A stretch of 64,000 nucleotides of DNA from Spirochaetales bacterium (GTDB lineage: Bacteria; Spirochaetota; Spirochaetia; Sphaerochaetales; Sphaerochaetaceae), in contig JAHDQJ010000002.1 of NCBI GenBank assembly GCA_018433865.1, positions 1-64,000 on the forward strand. Reading direction: 5' to 3'. Below the pieces are notes generated by a model that did not search any database, had not been told where the DNA came from, and worked only from the letters and a program-made list of their open reading frames with translations. Below are positions 1-7,883 of the stretch, in pieces (the stretch's first letter is position 1; each line of letters begins with the position of its first letter). Made by a program: the position numbers and the translations under genes.

Positions 1-100
1 CCGCTCCGAAGGCTTGGAGATACTTGGTAATCTTCCTATCGATCAAACGTGGCAAGTATGATTTCTCATTCATCCATAGCAATTCCTTTTCGTCCACCAT
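1..100 (-). CDS. Partial AAA ATPase, probable DUF4143 family (N-terminus only)
   Basis: An open frame runs leftward off the window edge from an ATG at 98-100. The 33 visible residues begin MVDEKELLWMNEKSYLPRL and continue through a DRKI..YLQAFGA stretch. This resembles the N-terminus of AAA+ ATPases with a C-terminal DUF4143 domain, in which '...YLPRIID..I..YL..FGA' directly precedes the Walker A 'EGPKWCGKT'. The Walker A itself would lie outside the window. Such ATPases are common in spirochaetes and other anaerobes and are often found beside mobile DNA. No clear ribosome binding site precedes the start. The family call rests only on this short N-terminal pattern. Confidence 0.5.
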   Translation of the reverse strand, partial: MVDEKELLWMNEKSYLPRLIDRKITKYLQAFGA

Positions 101-130
101 ACCATGAACACTTGGATTCTTCAACTCCAA

Positions 131-187
131 CCCGACAGATTAGGAACTTACAATCCGATTGTTTCGGATATTTTACCCCGACAGATT
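131..187. repeat. Direct repeat CCCGACAGATT with a hairpin between the copies
   Basis: CCCGACAGATT occurs at 131-141 and again at 177-187. Between them a hairpin ATCCGA-TTGTT-TCGGAT (153-169) is followed by a short ATTTT run, so it could be a weak terminator on the plus strand. The rest of 101-310 is AT-rich and holds no gene that I can support. The function of the repeat is unknown; it may mark an old insertion junction next to the broken radC. Confidence 0.3.
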
Positions 188-310
188 CTAAAATGTGAGT
201 TTTAATTTATTACTTTACATATGTTTATATATTTGAGACTTTATACACTCTTGGTGACTCGCATTTCATAACTTAACAAGTACTTACATTATGGTATTGT
301 TGGCATGTAA

Positions 311-589
311 ACGAGGGAAGAATATAGTATTCCGCTTAGAGAACGAACAACTGCGGTCATCGTAGCCCACAACCACCCCAGCGGAATCCTCACTCCCTCG
401 CTTGATGACCTGATGGTCACCACAAGGTTGGTGAGAGCAGGCGAACTGCTGGGCATCCAATTCCTCGACCACCTGATCTTCTCCGAAAAACACTTCCGTA
501 CACCAAAATGCCCAAAAAAACGCAACAGAACGCCTGATTTGAGGTTTCAGGCATACTGTTGGTGTTTGTCTGGTGTTTATATTTACTAA
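311..589 (+). pseudogene. RadC-type JAB/MPN domain remnant, truncated at both ends
   Basis: In the plus-strand frame starting at 311 the translation reads TREEYSIPLRERTTAVIVAH, then NHPSG, a spacer SLDD and ..LVRAGELLGIQFLDHLIFSEK. This is the JAMM metal-site core of RadC proteins (HNHPSG followed by S..D). An in-frame TAA at 308-310 cuts it off upstream; the same frame before the stop still reads ..GIVGM, which is RadC-like, so the remnant may reach back to about 290. After FSEKHF the sequence stops resembling RadC and runs on to TAA at 587-589. There is no start codon or ribosome binding site, so this is a decayed fragment. RadC genes of this kind travel with integrative elements and phages. 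Confidence 0.75.
532..552. repeat. Inverted repeat at the 3' end of the radC remnant
   Basis: GCCTGA and TCAGGC arms are separated by about nine bases inside the tail of the radC remnant. The hairpin lies where RadC similarity has already ended, so it may belong to the DNA that replaced the radC 3' end. Positions 590-658 hold nothing I recognise. Confidence 0.25.
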
Positions 590-658
590 ACGATAGTTAA
601 CGAAAATTGATGCTATTTCAAGTTTTCAAATCTCTCCAAGGGTCCCCAGCGTGGAAAC

Positions 659-1363
659 CTATCGATCTAAAAAATCCTTGATTCCATTAACCACCATATT
701 TTCATACTCGATCCCTTTTCGACCAGGATGATATGTATTCACGTGAACCTTTCCATCAGTCGTATTGGTAATTGCAGCCCACCACTTACCTGTTTCATCC
801 GTGTATTTTTTCAAGGTACTGTCGACGTCAGTAAATGGGTACTCGTGAAACGGCATATCCCAAGTATTTCCAAAAATGATGATATCAGGATTCGCATCCA
901 ATAATTGCAAATGAACAACAGTGCTCCATAGCTCAGCTTTCTTCTTGAATGAAGCATTTTGTATTGTTGTGCTTCGGGAGGGAGCTTTATTGAGGTTGAT
1001 CCAACAACACAAGCTAAGCCCTTCCTTCAGTTGTTCGGGCGATAGGCCTTTTGTGTCGCAAAATTCGTGGTTGATTGAATAAGCAATGGCTGCACAACGA
1101 GCCAAGGTTGAATCTCTCCTTCCTTTACCAGGCTCCCACTTAGTAAGTATAACCGAAAAGTCCCAGCCCCCACCATACTCTGCTTCATCATCGAAGTCAT
1201 CATATGGCTCGTTTAGAATAAAACAACACTTATGCTTGGAGGCTAAATATGCATCCTCATTCAACACTCCATCTCTGATAGCTCCCTCAATAAGGGGATT
1301 ATTCTCTTTAACAATGCTTTCTATACGCTGATATTCGGATGAAATTTTTTCTCTGAATTCCAT
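659..1363 (-). CDS. Uracil-DNA-glycosylase-fold-like protein of the defence island
   Basis: A 234-residue protein with a good ribosome binding site (GAGGTGATTGT before ATG). I do not recognise a named family with certainty. The layout resembles the UDG superfamily: an early loop FILNEPYDDFDDEAEYGGG in the place of the family 4 'GEGPG..ED..G.PF' loop, a central CCWINLNKAPS in the place of the 'NVVKCRPP' motif, then NPDIIIFGNTW (family: 'P..I..LG..A') and a late VNTYHPGRKG matching the 'THHPS' motif. The true family 4 enzyme at 35988-36752 is a useful comparison. It is the last gene of the leftward restriction cluster and is AT-rich like its neighbours. A role in DNA defence or modified-base processing is inference. 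Confidence 0.5.
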   Translation of the reverse strand: MEFREKISSEYQRIESIVKENNPLIEGAIRDGVLNEDAYLASKHKCCFILNEPYDDFDDEAEYGGGWDFSVILTKWEPGKGRRDSTLARCAAIAYSINHEFCDTKGLSPEQLKEGLSLCCWINLNKAPSRSTTIQNASFKKKAELWSTVVHLQLLDANPDIIIFGNTWDMPFHEYPFTDVDSTLKKYTDETGKWWAAITNTTDGKVHVNTYHPGRKGIEYENMVVNGIKDFLDR

Positions 1364-1471
1364 ACAATCACCTCACTATTTTGGTAACACACCAAGAACC
1401 AACAGCATCAAGGTTATACCTCTTGTTCTGTACATAAAATGCAAAGAGAATCATATTATGAATATGTATCC

Positions 1472-1702
1472 CTAACTTCGCTTTACCCAAGAACGACCAT
1501 CACTTGTAGAATAGTACAAGCCTTTCGATGTCATCGCTAATATCTCCTTACCATTGTCAGTAAGATCTGAAAAATCCCCACAGGCACTACTCGAATACCT
1601 TGTAATCCAGGACCTGCCATCACTTATTGAATACTCAATTTTCTGCTTGTTACTTGGACAGATCCTGATAATCTCTTTTCCCCTTTTAATCATTTGACTC
1701 AT
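1472..1702 (-). CDS. Small protein with tandem S-x-DGRSW repeat
   Basis: A 76-residue protein with a strong ribosome binding site (AGGAGG, 7 bases before ATG at 1702). Two copies of one unit can be seen, KIEYSISDGRSWITRYSS and GLYYSTSDGRSWVKRS, separated by about 28 residues. The S-x-DG-x-S/T-W core is the Asp-box turn of BNR/sialidase-type beta-propellers, but two units cannot build a propeller alone. The protein may bind a partner, form oligomers, or be a fragment. It sits between the restriction helicase and the UDG-like gene and probably shares their transcript. No function can be assigned. Confidence 0.6.
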   Translation of the reverse strand: MSQMIKRGKEIIRICPSNKQKIEYSISDGRSWITRYSSSACGDFSDLTDNGKEILAMTSKGLYYSTSDGRSWVKRS

Positions 1703-1754
1703 TTAAATCCTCCTATTATGTCTTACTCATAAATACAATGCTTTCAAAACGACA

Positions 1755-1770
1755 ATGCAAATTTTTGCAT
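1755..1770. repeat. Near-perfect palindrome between the restriction gene and the repeat protein
   Basis: ATGCAAATTTTTGCAT is a 16-base palindrome with one mismatch pair. It sits in the 134-base gap downstream of the helicase stop (1837) and upstream of the 76-residue gene. It could be an operator or a weak hairpin; there is no clean U-tract. Confidence 0.25.
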
Positions 1771-1836
1771 GCCTCCTAGTTGTCACATTAGGTTTCAAAA
1801 TCAGTCCTCCTCAGCCGATTTGTGAATAAACCTGAA

Positions 1837-4752
1837 TCAAAGCTTTTTGATTGATCCAATAGATAATGAGTGTGGATATTTAAAAACAACCTCTTTATTC
1901 TTATTGGTTTTAAGATACACACAACCTTTTCCAAATCTATTGACGACACAGACACCGTAAAGATCAACTTGAACCTTATCACCAATCCTGAGCTCAGCTA
2001 CAGGAGGGGTTTCTGCTGCCATGGAAGCCCCTTTTTCTTCTATCTTCCTCGTTGTTGAAGTATCGATCGATGGAGTCTTCTTAATAAGCACCACTTTCGG
2101 CTTCAATGGAGTTTTAATCTCTGGGATATCAGAATTCTTTATGACAGGCTTTGAATGCTGCTGTTCTTGTCGTTCCGAAGTCTTCGTAGAAGGAAAGGGC
2201 TTTGTCTCAGGTATAACCGGCCCATAATCCGCTTGATGTGCATAAAGCGCATGGTAGTCGTCTGGAGTCAAAACTGTAGACCAACCACCAACAGGCTCCC
2301 CAGCATGCTTGTTTATACCGGTGTATTCCAAGCTTGCCTCTTCATAGCGCCGGAACTTAAAAATTGCATCGTTCCAAATGTCCTCATTGAAAAGGCCGAT
2401 CGATTTAAGCAACTCAAAATCTTTCACGTACAATCCTGTTACTTTCTTGAAGAGTCCTGGCTCCAGTTTGGTTATGACATCCTGTAGGGTTACTTCTCGG
2501 TAATCAGTTAAGTACATGAATATCGGAATGCGAGTTGAGAATTTGATGAGTTTTTCCTGGATTTCTTTCCGTTTGCTCTTGTATTCCTTCTCAGCCTCGT
2601 TGAGTTCCTTTTTCTCATTCTTTGATTTCCCGTCCAAACCTTCCTTCTTGGCTTTCTTGACCTCTTCAGATTTATTGATGATCGTCTCGATCTCACTATT
2701 CAGATTCCTGAAGCCCTCCATACTCATGAGTGCAGCCAGAGCCTTTGGATTTGCCAGAAGTCGAGCAAGAACATCATTGGTAACATTGACGAGAAGAGCA
2801 GATTCCCACCGACGTGCAAGCAACGTCGCTGAGGTTCCGGACATTGCGATGTCAAGAATCTCCCCTGCATCGATCTGCCTAAGCATATTGCCTTCGTAGG
2901 AGAGGACTGGAAGGAATTTGATGAACTCTCCGACCTTGGTCTCTGGATTTTTTTCCTTTGTGTTCAGCCAGCAGCTGTATTCTGATAACTGCCTGAGTGT
3001 TCTATTAGGGGCAAAGTCAAATACATAACATTCTTCCTTGATAATTTCCTTGCCTGCAGTCCAGGGTGATTGAACTCGGAAAGCCGCCTGGAAGTAGGAT
3101 TCAGGTTGCTTGAGATTCCTCAACATAAAAATGCCAGTCCAAGGTTTTACAGTTACCCCAGTAGTAAGTTTCCCACAGGTTAAAGTTATGGTTTGTGTCT
3201 TTAGCGGGTCATCCATTGCTCTTTCGACTGGGATCATTGCTTCAGCACCCTGCCCAGCTTCACTCCCCGCCGCAACTACTACTCTGTAAGAGTGGTAGAA
3301 ACTATTCTGTTTTTGTTTTAGAAGATTTTTCATCGCATAACATGAATCAACAGAAGGCATATACCAAAGCGTGTGGTTGAGTACTTGGCGGAGTCTTATA
3401 TCGGAGAAAGGAAAAGGTGATCTTCTTCCAGTTTTTAAATCTTCCACCGATGTTTCAAAATACTGTCCCCGAAGCAGGTCCAACCATTTTTGCACATAAG
3501 CCTCAAAAATAAACCGCGCGTCCTTCTTTTTTCCTTCGGTAGAAAAGAAGATGTTTAAGTCAAATTCGTTGAATTCCCCCTGCATGGCAATCTTCCTGAT
3601 TGCCTCAGGCATTTTGTACGTGAGCATTACCATTCGAGGAAGTGCAGCATAAGGATTTGATCCTTGAGAATCATCCCATACTTCCTTCGCTTTCTGTTCA
3701 TCCGAATATGTCCATGAAAAAATTTGTTCTTCTATGAATTCGCCTGAATTTATTGCCCTAAATGGCGTTCCTGAAAGAAATAAATAATGGCTAGTTGATA
3801 TGGGTAGGAAGGATTCGTCGTAGACACTGTCGGGGTCATAGTTTTCATCCTCCAGCCGTTCAACCTCTTGCTCGTCATCTTCTTTCTCAAAAAGTTCCTT
3901 TGCTTTCTCTCTCCATGCACCAAAATGGTACTCATCGAATACCACCAAATCCCAATGAGTTGCATGAATCCATTCATTATGCGCCTTGATGGTACCTGTT
4001 GCCCTATCAACACCAAGTAGGTCCTGAAATGAGCCGAAACAAACTATTGGTTTGTTTTTATCAGCATGAGAAAATTGTTCGTCAATATCATTGGTGAAAG
4101 GAGTTGAAGATGAGGGACGTGAAATAAACTGCCACCCTTCGAAATCCACATGAGTAGAAAGATCATCTCTCCATGCCCCTCTTACCGCAGGTTTAAAAGT
4201 CAGAACAAGTATTTTTTTAAAATTCGAAGCCTTTGCTAGTTGATAGGCTGCGAAGGTCTTTCCAAAGCGCATCTTTGCGTTCCAGAGATATTTAGGAATT
4301 CTGCCACTTCCATCATGTTCTGCTAAGTCATAATAGGCTTTTGTCCGAACTACAGCATCCTCTTGCTCCGGACGCATCTTAAAATCCAAAGTACGATCTG
4401 TTGCTGTATCAAGCCTGTGCTTAACAGCATGGACAGCTCTTTTCAAATCTTCTATCGTACACTTGTACCATTCTCCACCAACACAAGGGCAGTGCATGCT
4501 TTCTAGCATCCTATGCACTTCATGATCCCTGAACACAGAACCATCTGCACGCATAGCACTTTCAGTAAAATCTATTCGATATGGAGGCTCATTTCCTGGG
4601 CGAATCGTGGGGTACTGTTCCTTCACTCGTATCTCAACATCATCACGAGTTGTATCTCCAACTTTGTAATACCCTTCGTACTGGTCTTCGGTGTAGGCAT
4701 AAATTTGGGGTTTTATTCTTGAATCGCGACCAGGAAAGAGTTCTTTAGGCAT
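1837..4752 (-). CDS. GIY-YIG nuclease/DEAD-like helicase restriction protein
   Basis: Probable restriction subunit of 971 residues. Residues 15-90 form a GIY-YIG (T5orf172/MUG113-like) nuclease: IYAYTED...YYKVGDTT, Arg42 in VEIRVKEQ, and Glu78 in FRDHEVH as the likely catalytic Glu. A superfamily 2 helicase follows: MRFGKT (161-166, Walker A with Arg-Phe before GKT), VVFDEYH (270-276, box II), FLSGTPF (325-331), then a later TTGVTVKPW and QAAFRVQSPW (box VI-like). A charged, Lys/Glu-rich coiled-coil segment lies near residues 690-735. The start is taken as the ATG of ATGCCTAA at 4752, which overlaps the methyltransferase stop by 8 bases and implies translational coupling; a longer start at 4803 would lie inside the upstream gene. 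Restriction activity is inferred from domains and context. Confidence 0.85.
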   Translation of the reverse strand: MPKELFPGRDSRIKPQIYAYTEDQYEGYYKVGDTTRDDVEIRVKEQYPTIRPGNEPPYRIDFTESAMRADGSVFRDHEVHRMLESMHCPCVGGEWYKCTIEDLKRAVHAVKHRLDTATDRTLDFKMRPEQEDAVVRTKAYYDLAEHDGSGRIPKYLWNAKMRFGKTFAAYQLAKASNFKKILVLTFKPAVRGAWRDDLSTHVDFEGWQFISRPSSSTPFTNDIDEQFSHADKNKPIVCFGSFQDLLGVDRATGTIKAHNEWIHATHWDLVVFDEYHFGAWREKAKELFEKEDDEQEVERLEDENYDPDSVYDESFLPISTSHYLFLSGTPFRAINSGEFIEEQIFSWTYSDEQKAKEVWDDSQGSNPYAALPRMVMLTYKMPEAIRKIAMQGEFNEFDLNIFFSTEGKKKDARFIFEAYVQKWLDLLRGQYFETSVEDLKTGRRSPFPFSDIRLRQVLNHTLWYMPSVDSCYAMKNLLKQKQNSFYHSYRVVVAAGSEAGQGAEAMIPVERAMDDPLKTQTITLTCGKLTTGVTVKPWTGIFMLRNLKQPESYFQAAFRVQSPWTAGKEIIKEECYVFDFAPNRTLRQLSEYSCWLNTKEKNPETKVGEFIKFLPVLSYEGNMLRQIDAGEILDIAMSGTSATLLARRWESALLVNVTNDVLARLLANPKALAALMSMEGFRNLNSEIETIINKSEEVKKAKKEGLDGKSKNEKKELNEAEKEYKSKRKEIQEKLIKFSTRIPIFMYLTDYREVTLQDVITKLEPGLFKKVTGLYVKDFELLKSIGLFNEDIWNDAIFKFRRYEEASLEYTGINKHAGEPVGGWSTVLTPDDYHALYAHQADYGPVIPETKPFPSTKTSERQEQQHSKPVIKNSDIPEIKTPLKPKVVLIKKTPSIDTSTTRKIEEKGASMAAETPPVAELRIGDKVQVDLYGVCVVNRFGKGCVYLKTNKNKEVVFKYPHSLSIGSIKKL

Positions 4753-6295
4753 TTTCTGTATCTCCAATATCCTTATCTCCAATATCCTTAATCTTTGAAT
4801 CAATTAAGCGCCACTCATCTTCAGATATACCCCAGAGCCTACAGAGATAAGCATCTGTGAATATCTGATCGTATTTAGAAAACGCAGGAATAAAGGCAAA
4901 ACTCTTGATAGAGATATGTTGCGAAACAACTGTTTGAAGAAGTAGGAAGCGAACAACTTTAGTCAACAGATAGGACTTATAGCTTTCAGTTTCTTCTCTT
5001 GTATTAAACGCACCAGCTACCAACCAAGTTTCTGTACAACATGATCCAGGCTCAGCAATCCTTGTATTCCCTTCATAAAAAAAACCAACGGGCTTGGTAA
5101 AGTCTGTTTGTCCTGCAATAGGAGCTGCTGGAATAAGAAATTTCCACTTATCTAAATATCCCCTTGAATCATCAACGTCTTCAACACGAGCAAATTTATA
5201 CCCAATTCTTTGAATGAACCAGCAAGGAATCCCATTATCTCGTGGCTCATAATTCGACGGAAGACCGAATGGTTTTCTGGGTGAAATAATGGCTGATAAG
5301 GTTTCTTTTCCTTGATGCAATTTAGTTACTTTTCGTACAATATCAAGTGCCCTATTATTTCTTATGAAGGTATAAAATTCATCCAGCTTTCTAACCTCAG
5401 TATTTTCTCCTTCTGGAGATTTATTCGTAATAGCACAAAGTCCCCGATTATCCCTGTCCCAAAGGAAATAGCAAGCACCACCTGCTAGATCAACGCCTGG
5501 AAATACATCCTTAAAATTCTCATAATCGACAAGTTTTCGTATACGGTCATCTCCAAGCATAGAAGCTCTAAATTCATCCAAGCCTTTCCCACCAGAGAAC
5601 CATCTAGAGGGAATAATCATCGATAAGTATCTCGGTTTTAACTTCATTGCCTGTTCGACAAATAGTTGGTATATCGGCCTAGCACTTCTTCCACTTCCAC
5701 CATCATCTAATTGATATGGCGGGTTGCTAATAATTAAATCAAATTTCACTTTTTCTAGTTCCTTAGTATTACTGATATGGATAAATTCATAAGCATGTGT
5801 CTCAAGCTCATCACCTCTGTCAAATTGTTCTCTTGAAGCACCACAGAATTGACATTTCCCATTACCATCCCAAGTGTGTTCAATCCGCTTAAATCGAATT
5901 TTACCTGTTGTTTCTTCAAAAGAAGTAACTGAGTAAATGCTGTTAGCATGTTTGCTGCAATAAAGGCTCCGTCTAGTTAATAGACTTGTCAATTCTGTGA
6001 TAGCAAATCCATACAACTGCTTATGAAAAATATGATCTATCCGCTTCTGACGGTCAGGAATGCTATCCTTCAACCCCTCCAATAAGCGCTTCGCAATTTC
6101 TCTTAGGAAGATGCCTGATTTGCACGCAGGATCTAGAAATCTTGCATTTGGGTCTTTAAACAATCCCGGTGGTAGCATATCCAGCATAGCATTTGCAACT
6201 TCAGGAGGTGTTAGTACCTCGTCATTGGATAAGTTTGCAAGACATGATAGAACATCAGGATTATGGTTTACTCGATCTGACACTGAACCCTCCAA
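4745..6295 (-). CDS. Eco57I-type N6-adenine DNA methyltransferase
   Basis: A 516-residue class gamma-like DNA methyltransferase. Motif I is FLDPACKSGIFLREI (residues 53-67, SAM binding), and motif IV is FDLIISNPPYQ (185-195), the NPPY signature for adenine-N6 transfer. A Cys pair CQFC near 148-151, with Cys113, may form a small metal site. The C-terminal half (about 270-505) probably recognises the target. It overlaps the upstream small methyltransferase gene by 28 bases and the downstream restriction gene by 8. Its C-terminus contains an in-frame 15-base tandem duplication (IGDKDIGD). Function is confident; the recognition sequence cannot be read from the DNA. Confidence 0.9.
   Translation of the reverse strand: MEGSVSDRVNHNPDVLSCLANLSNDEVLTPPEVANAMLDMLPPGLFKDPNARFLDPACKSGIFLREIAKRLLEGLKDSIPDRQKRIDHIFHKQLYGFAITELTSLLTRRSLYCSKHANSIYSVTSFEETTGKIRFKRIEHTWDGNGKCQFCGASREQFDRGDELETHAYEFIHISNTKELEKVKFDLIISNPPYQLDDGGSGRSARPIYQLFVEQAMKLKPRYLSMIIPSRWFSGGKGLDEFRASMLGDDRIRKLVDYENFKDVFPGVDLAGGACYFLWDRDNRGLCAITNKSPEGENTEVRKLDEFYTFIRNNRALDIVRKVTKLHQGKETLSAIISPRKPFGLPSNYEPRDNGIPCWFIQRIGYKFARVEDVDDSRGYLDKWKFLIPAAPIAGQTDFTKPVGFFYEGNTRIAEPGSCCTETWLVAGAFNTREETESYKSYLLTKVVRFLLLQTVVSQHISIKSFAFIPAFSKYDQIFTDAYLCRLWGISEDEWRLIDSKIKDIGDKDIGDTENA
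4761..4790. repeat. Perfect 15-base tandem repeat in the methyltransferase 3' end
   Basis: TCTCCAATATCCTTA is repeated exactly at 4761-4775 and 4776-4790, giving the duplicated DIGDK/DIGDT at the methyltransferase C-terminus, just before the start of the restriction gene. The unit is a multiple of three, so copy-number change would not shift frame. Confidence 0.8.
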
Positions 6296-6933
6296 TATTC
6301 TATGGGTTTATACTCAATAATAGGTTGAGGAATATAGGCACCAATCTCTTTATCAAATGATCCAGAGGATAGAAATAGGTCACCTTGCGTTCCAAGGTCT
6401 TGCATCTCAAGCATGGTCGCCAGCTCAAAGTCCCTTCTTTTAAACATTATTCCTGCTACCAACGACCATTCAGAAAAGATGATCGGTCTTCCATCTTTCT
6501 GAAGAAGGGAGAGGGCATCTCCGCATAGAATGTTCCTATGAAATATGTATCTTGCCGCTTCACGACACTCATCTGAAGTATCTTTGCCCATATTTCTTGA
6601 ATATGCTTCATTCCAGACACCAAACAACCGGTCTCTACAATGTTGGGCATTGTCCTCAAGCAACTCAACCCCATAAATGCTGGATACAGCAACAATTGAG
6701 TATTTTTCATAATCGCTATGGTTCTTACTATATCGGAATTTCACAGTGCTCAATTTCCTATTTAGTATTTCTGCAAGGAAATTCCCATCGCCGCAGGCTG
6801 GCTCAAGTACACGACTATCTATACGTTCTGTTTCATCTTTGACTAGGTCACACATTGCTTTGACTTCACGCTCGTGTGTGAAGACTTCGCCAAAATCGGC
6901 AACTCTATCCTTGGACTTGATTAGTTTGGACAT
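6268..6933 (-). CDS. Small methyltransferase-fold subunit lacking NPPY
   Basis: A 221-residue protein starting at ATG 6933 (MSKLIKSKDRV). VLEPACGDGNFLAEIL (residues 42-57) is a textbook SAM-binding motif I, and NILCGDAL (134-141) is a motif II/III-like strand. Where motif IV (NPPY) should follow, the sequence reads PIIFSEWSLVAG, so the catalytic motif is missing. It is first in the operon and its end overlaps the full methyltransferase by 28 bases. It is probably a regulatory or structural partner subunit, or half of a split enzyme, rather than an independent methylase. The frame extends upstream to 7230, but that part encodes no conserved residues and is not used. Confidence 0.75.
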   Translation of the reverse strand: MSKLIKSKDRVADFGEVFTHEREVKAMCDLVKDETERIDSRVLEPACGDGNFLAEILNRKLSTVKFRYSKNHSDYEKYSIVAVSSIYGVELLEDNAQHCRDRLFGVWNEAYSRNMGKDTSDECREAARYIFHRNILCGDALSLLQKDGRPIIFSEWSLVAGIMFKRRDFELATMLEMQDLGTQGDLFLSSGSFDKEIGAYIPQPIIEYKPIEYWRVQCQIE

Positions 6934-6939
6934 GCTTGC

Positions 6940-7001
6940 ACTATAACACATGGCCATTTCTATTACCAAACATAAAACCACATAGTTAACAAAAATGGCC
7001 A
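6940..7001 (-). promoter_or_regulatory. Candidate promoter of the restriction-modification operon with inverted repeat
   Basis: On the minus strand TTGGTA (6964-6969) and TATAGT (6940-6945) are separated by 18 bases. TATAGT ends 6 bases before the ATG of the first methyltransferase gene and no ribosome binding site fits between, so the transcript is probably leaderless. TGGCCATTT (6951-6959, inside the spacer) pairs with AAATGGCCA (6993-7001) as a 9-base inverted repeat, a possible operator. Confidence 0.45.
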
Positions 7002-7068
7002 AAATCGACTTGCTATCTGTGCCAATAAGAGCGTACATACACATACCAAACATCAAGGAGAAAGCAGC

Positions 7069-7236
7069 ATGGGCAAGGATTGGACGAAAGAGGAACTGGT
7101 ACAGGCCAGCAAGGCCATGATGGCAAACGGGCAGATGGGATACGAGGAGTTTTGCGAAATGCTCGCAGACGGAGTGTTTGATACCGATAACTCGGAGGTA
7201 GCAGCCGAAACTAGTGAAACGGAGGTACACTCATGA
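7069..7236 (+). CDS. Small phage/ICE-associated protein (55 aa)
   Basis: A 55-residue acidic protein with ribosome binding site AAGGAG 8 bases before ATG 7069. The sequence starts MGKDWTKEELVQASKAMMAN and continues through a QMGYEEFCEML stretch. Short proteins of this pattern sit beside the 'virulence-related' gene in Firmicutes-type prophages and integrative elements; this is from memory of the pattern and not checked. Its stop overlaps the start of the next gene (ATGA at 7233-7236), so the two are translationally coupled. Confidence 0.7.
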   Translation: MGKDWTKEELVQASKAMMANGQMGYEEFCEMLADGVFDTDNSEVAAETSETEVHS

Positions 7237-7883
7237 AAATGGTCGTCCCCTACCAGATCAGCATCAAGCAACGAAAGCAACTGGCCGAAGATATCGCGGA
7301 TGCATTGCACACCCTGCCGCGGTACATGATGTACCCCACCTGCAACTACGAGATCGGAGGGTGCCTTTTGGACAAGAGAGGCAACCTCAGCATCCCCGAG
7401 AGCATGGACGATGCGACGGTGAACAAGCTGCTGGAGCACCTGAAGAACTGTGGATATGTGAGCGAGGGCATCGAGGGAGAGGACAAACTCACCATCAACC
7501 TACCCCGAGCGGACTTCACCGATTCCCAATTGGATGTGCTCGCTCAGATGGTGAAAGCCAAGGAAGGACTGTTCAAACGGGGATTCCAGACCGACTCGGT
7601 TGAAGTGGTCGTCACCAGCGAATGGGTGAGTTTCCCTTGGTTCACCCTCAGCGGGGAGGCCGACGAGGCACAAGCGTACACCACATTCATCAGCAAACTC
7701 TGCGAGATGACACGCAAACAAAAGCGTGTGTTGGCATCCTCGGTCGGGGGAGACAACGACAAGTATGCAATGCGCTGCTACCTGCTCAGGCTCGGGTTCA
7801 TCGGGGATGAGCACAAGCGCGCTAGAGCCATTCTGCTGGGGAACCTTGGTGGCAATTCGGCATTCAGGCATCCCAAGGGATGA
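7233..7883 (+). CDS. Phage-type 'virulence-related' conserved protein
   Basis: A 216-residue soluble protein beginning MKMVVPYQISIKQRKQLAED. It has the pattern of a family found in many prophages and integrative elements and often labelled 'virulence-related protein' without experimental basis: an N-terminal segment of about 75 residues with PTCNYEIGGCLLDKRGNL, then a second domain from about residue 95 ending KRARAILLGNLGGNSAFR. The conserved C-terminal L.GN.AFR matches that group. Biochemical function is unknown. It is more GC-rich than the restriction cluster to its left, which suggests a separate origin. Confidence 0.65.
   Translation: MKMVVPYQISIKQRKQLAEDIADALHTLPRYMMYPTCNYEIGGCLLDKRGNLSIPESMDDATVNKLLEHLKNCGYVSEGIEGEDKLTINLPRADFTDSQLDVLAQMVKAKEGLFKRGFQTDSVEVVVTSEWVSFPWFTLSGEADEAQAYTTFISKLCEMTRKQKRVLASSVGGDNDKYAMRCYLLRLGFIGDEHKRARAILLGNLGGNSAFRHPKG

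Noticed and set aside
284-525. Minus-strand frames of 69 and 78 codons
   Set aside because: They are the antisense of the RadC remnant, whose plus-strand translation carries the conserved HNHPSG core.
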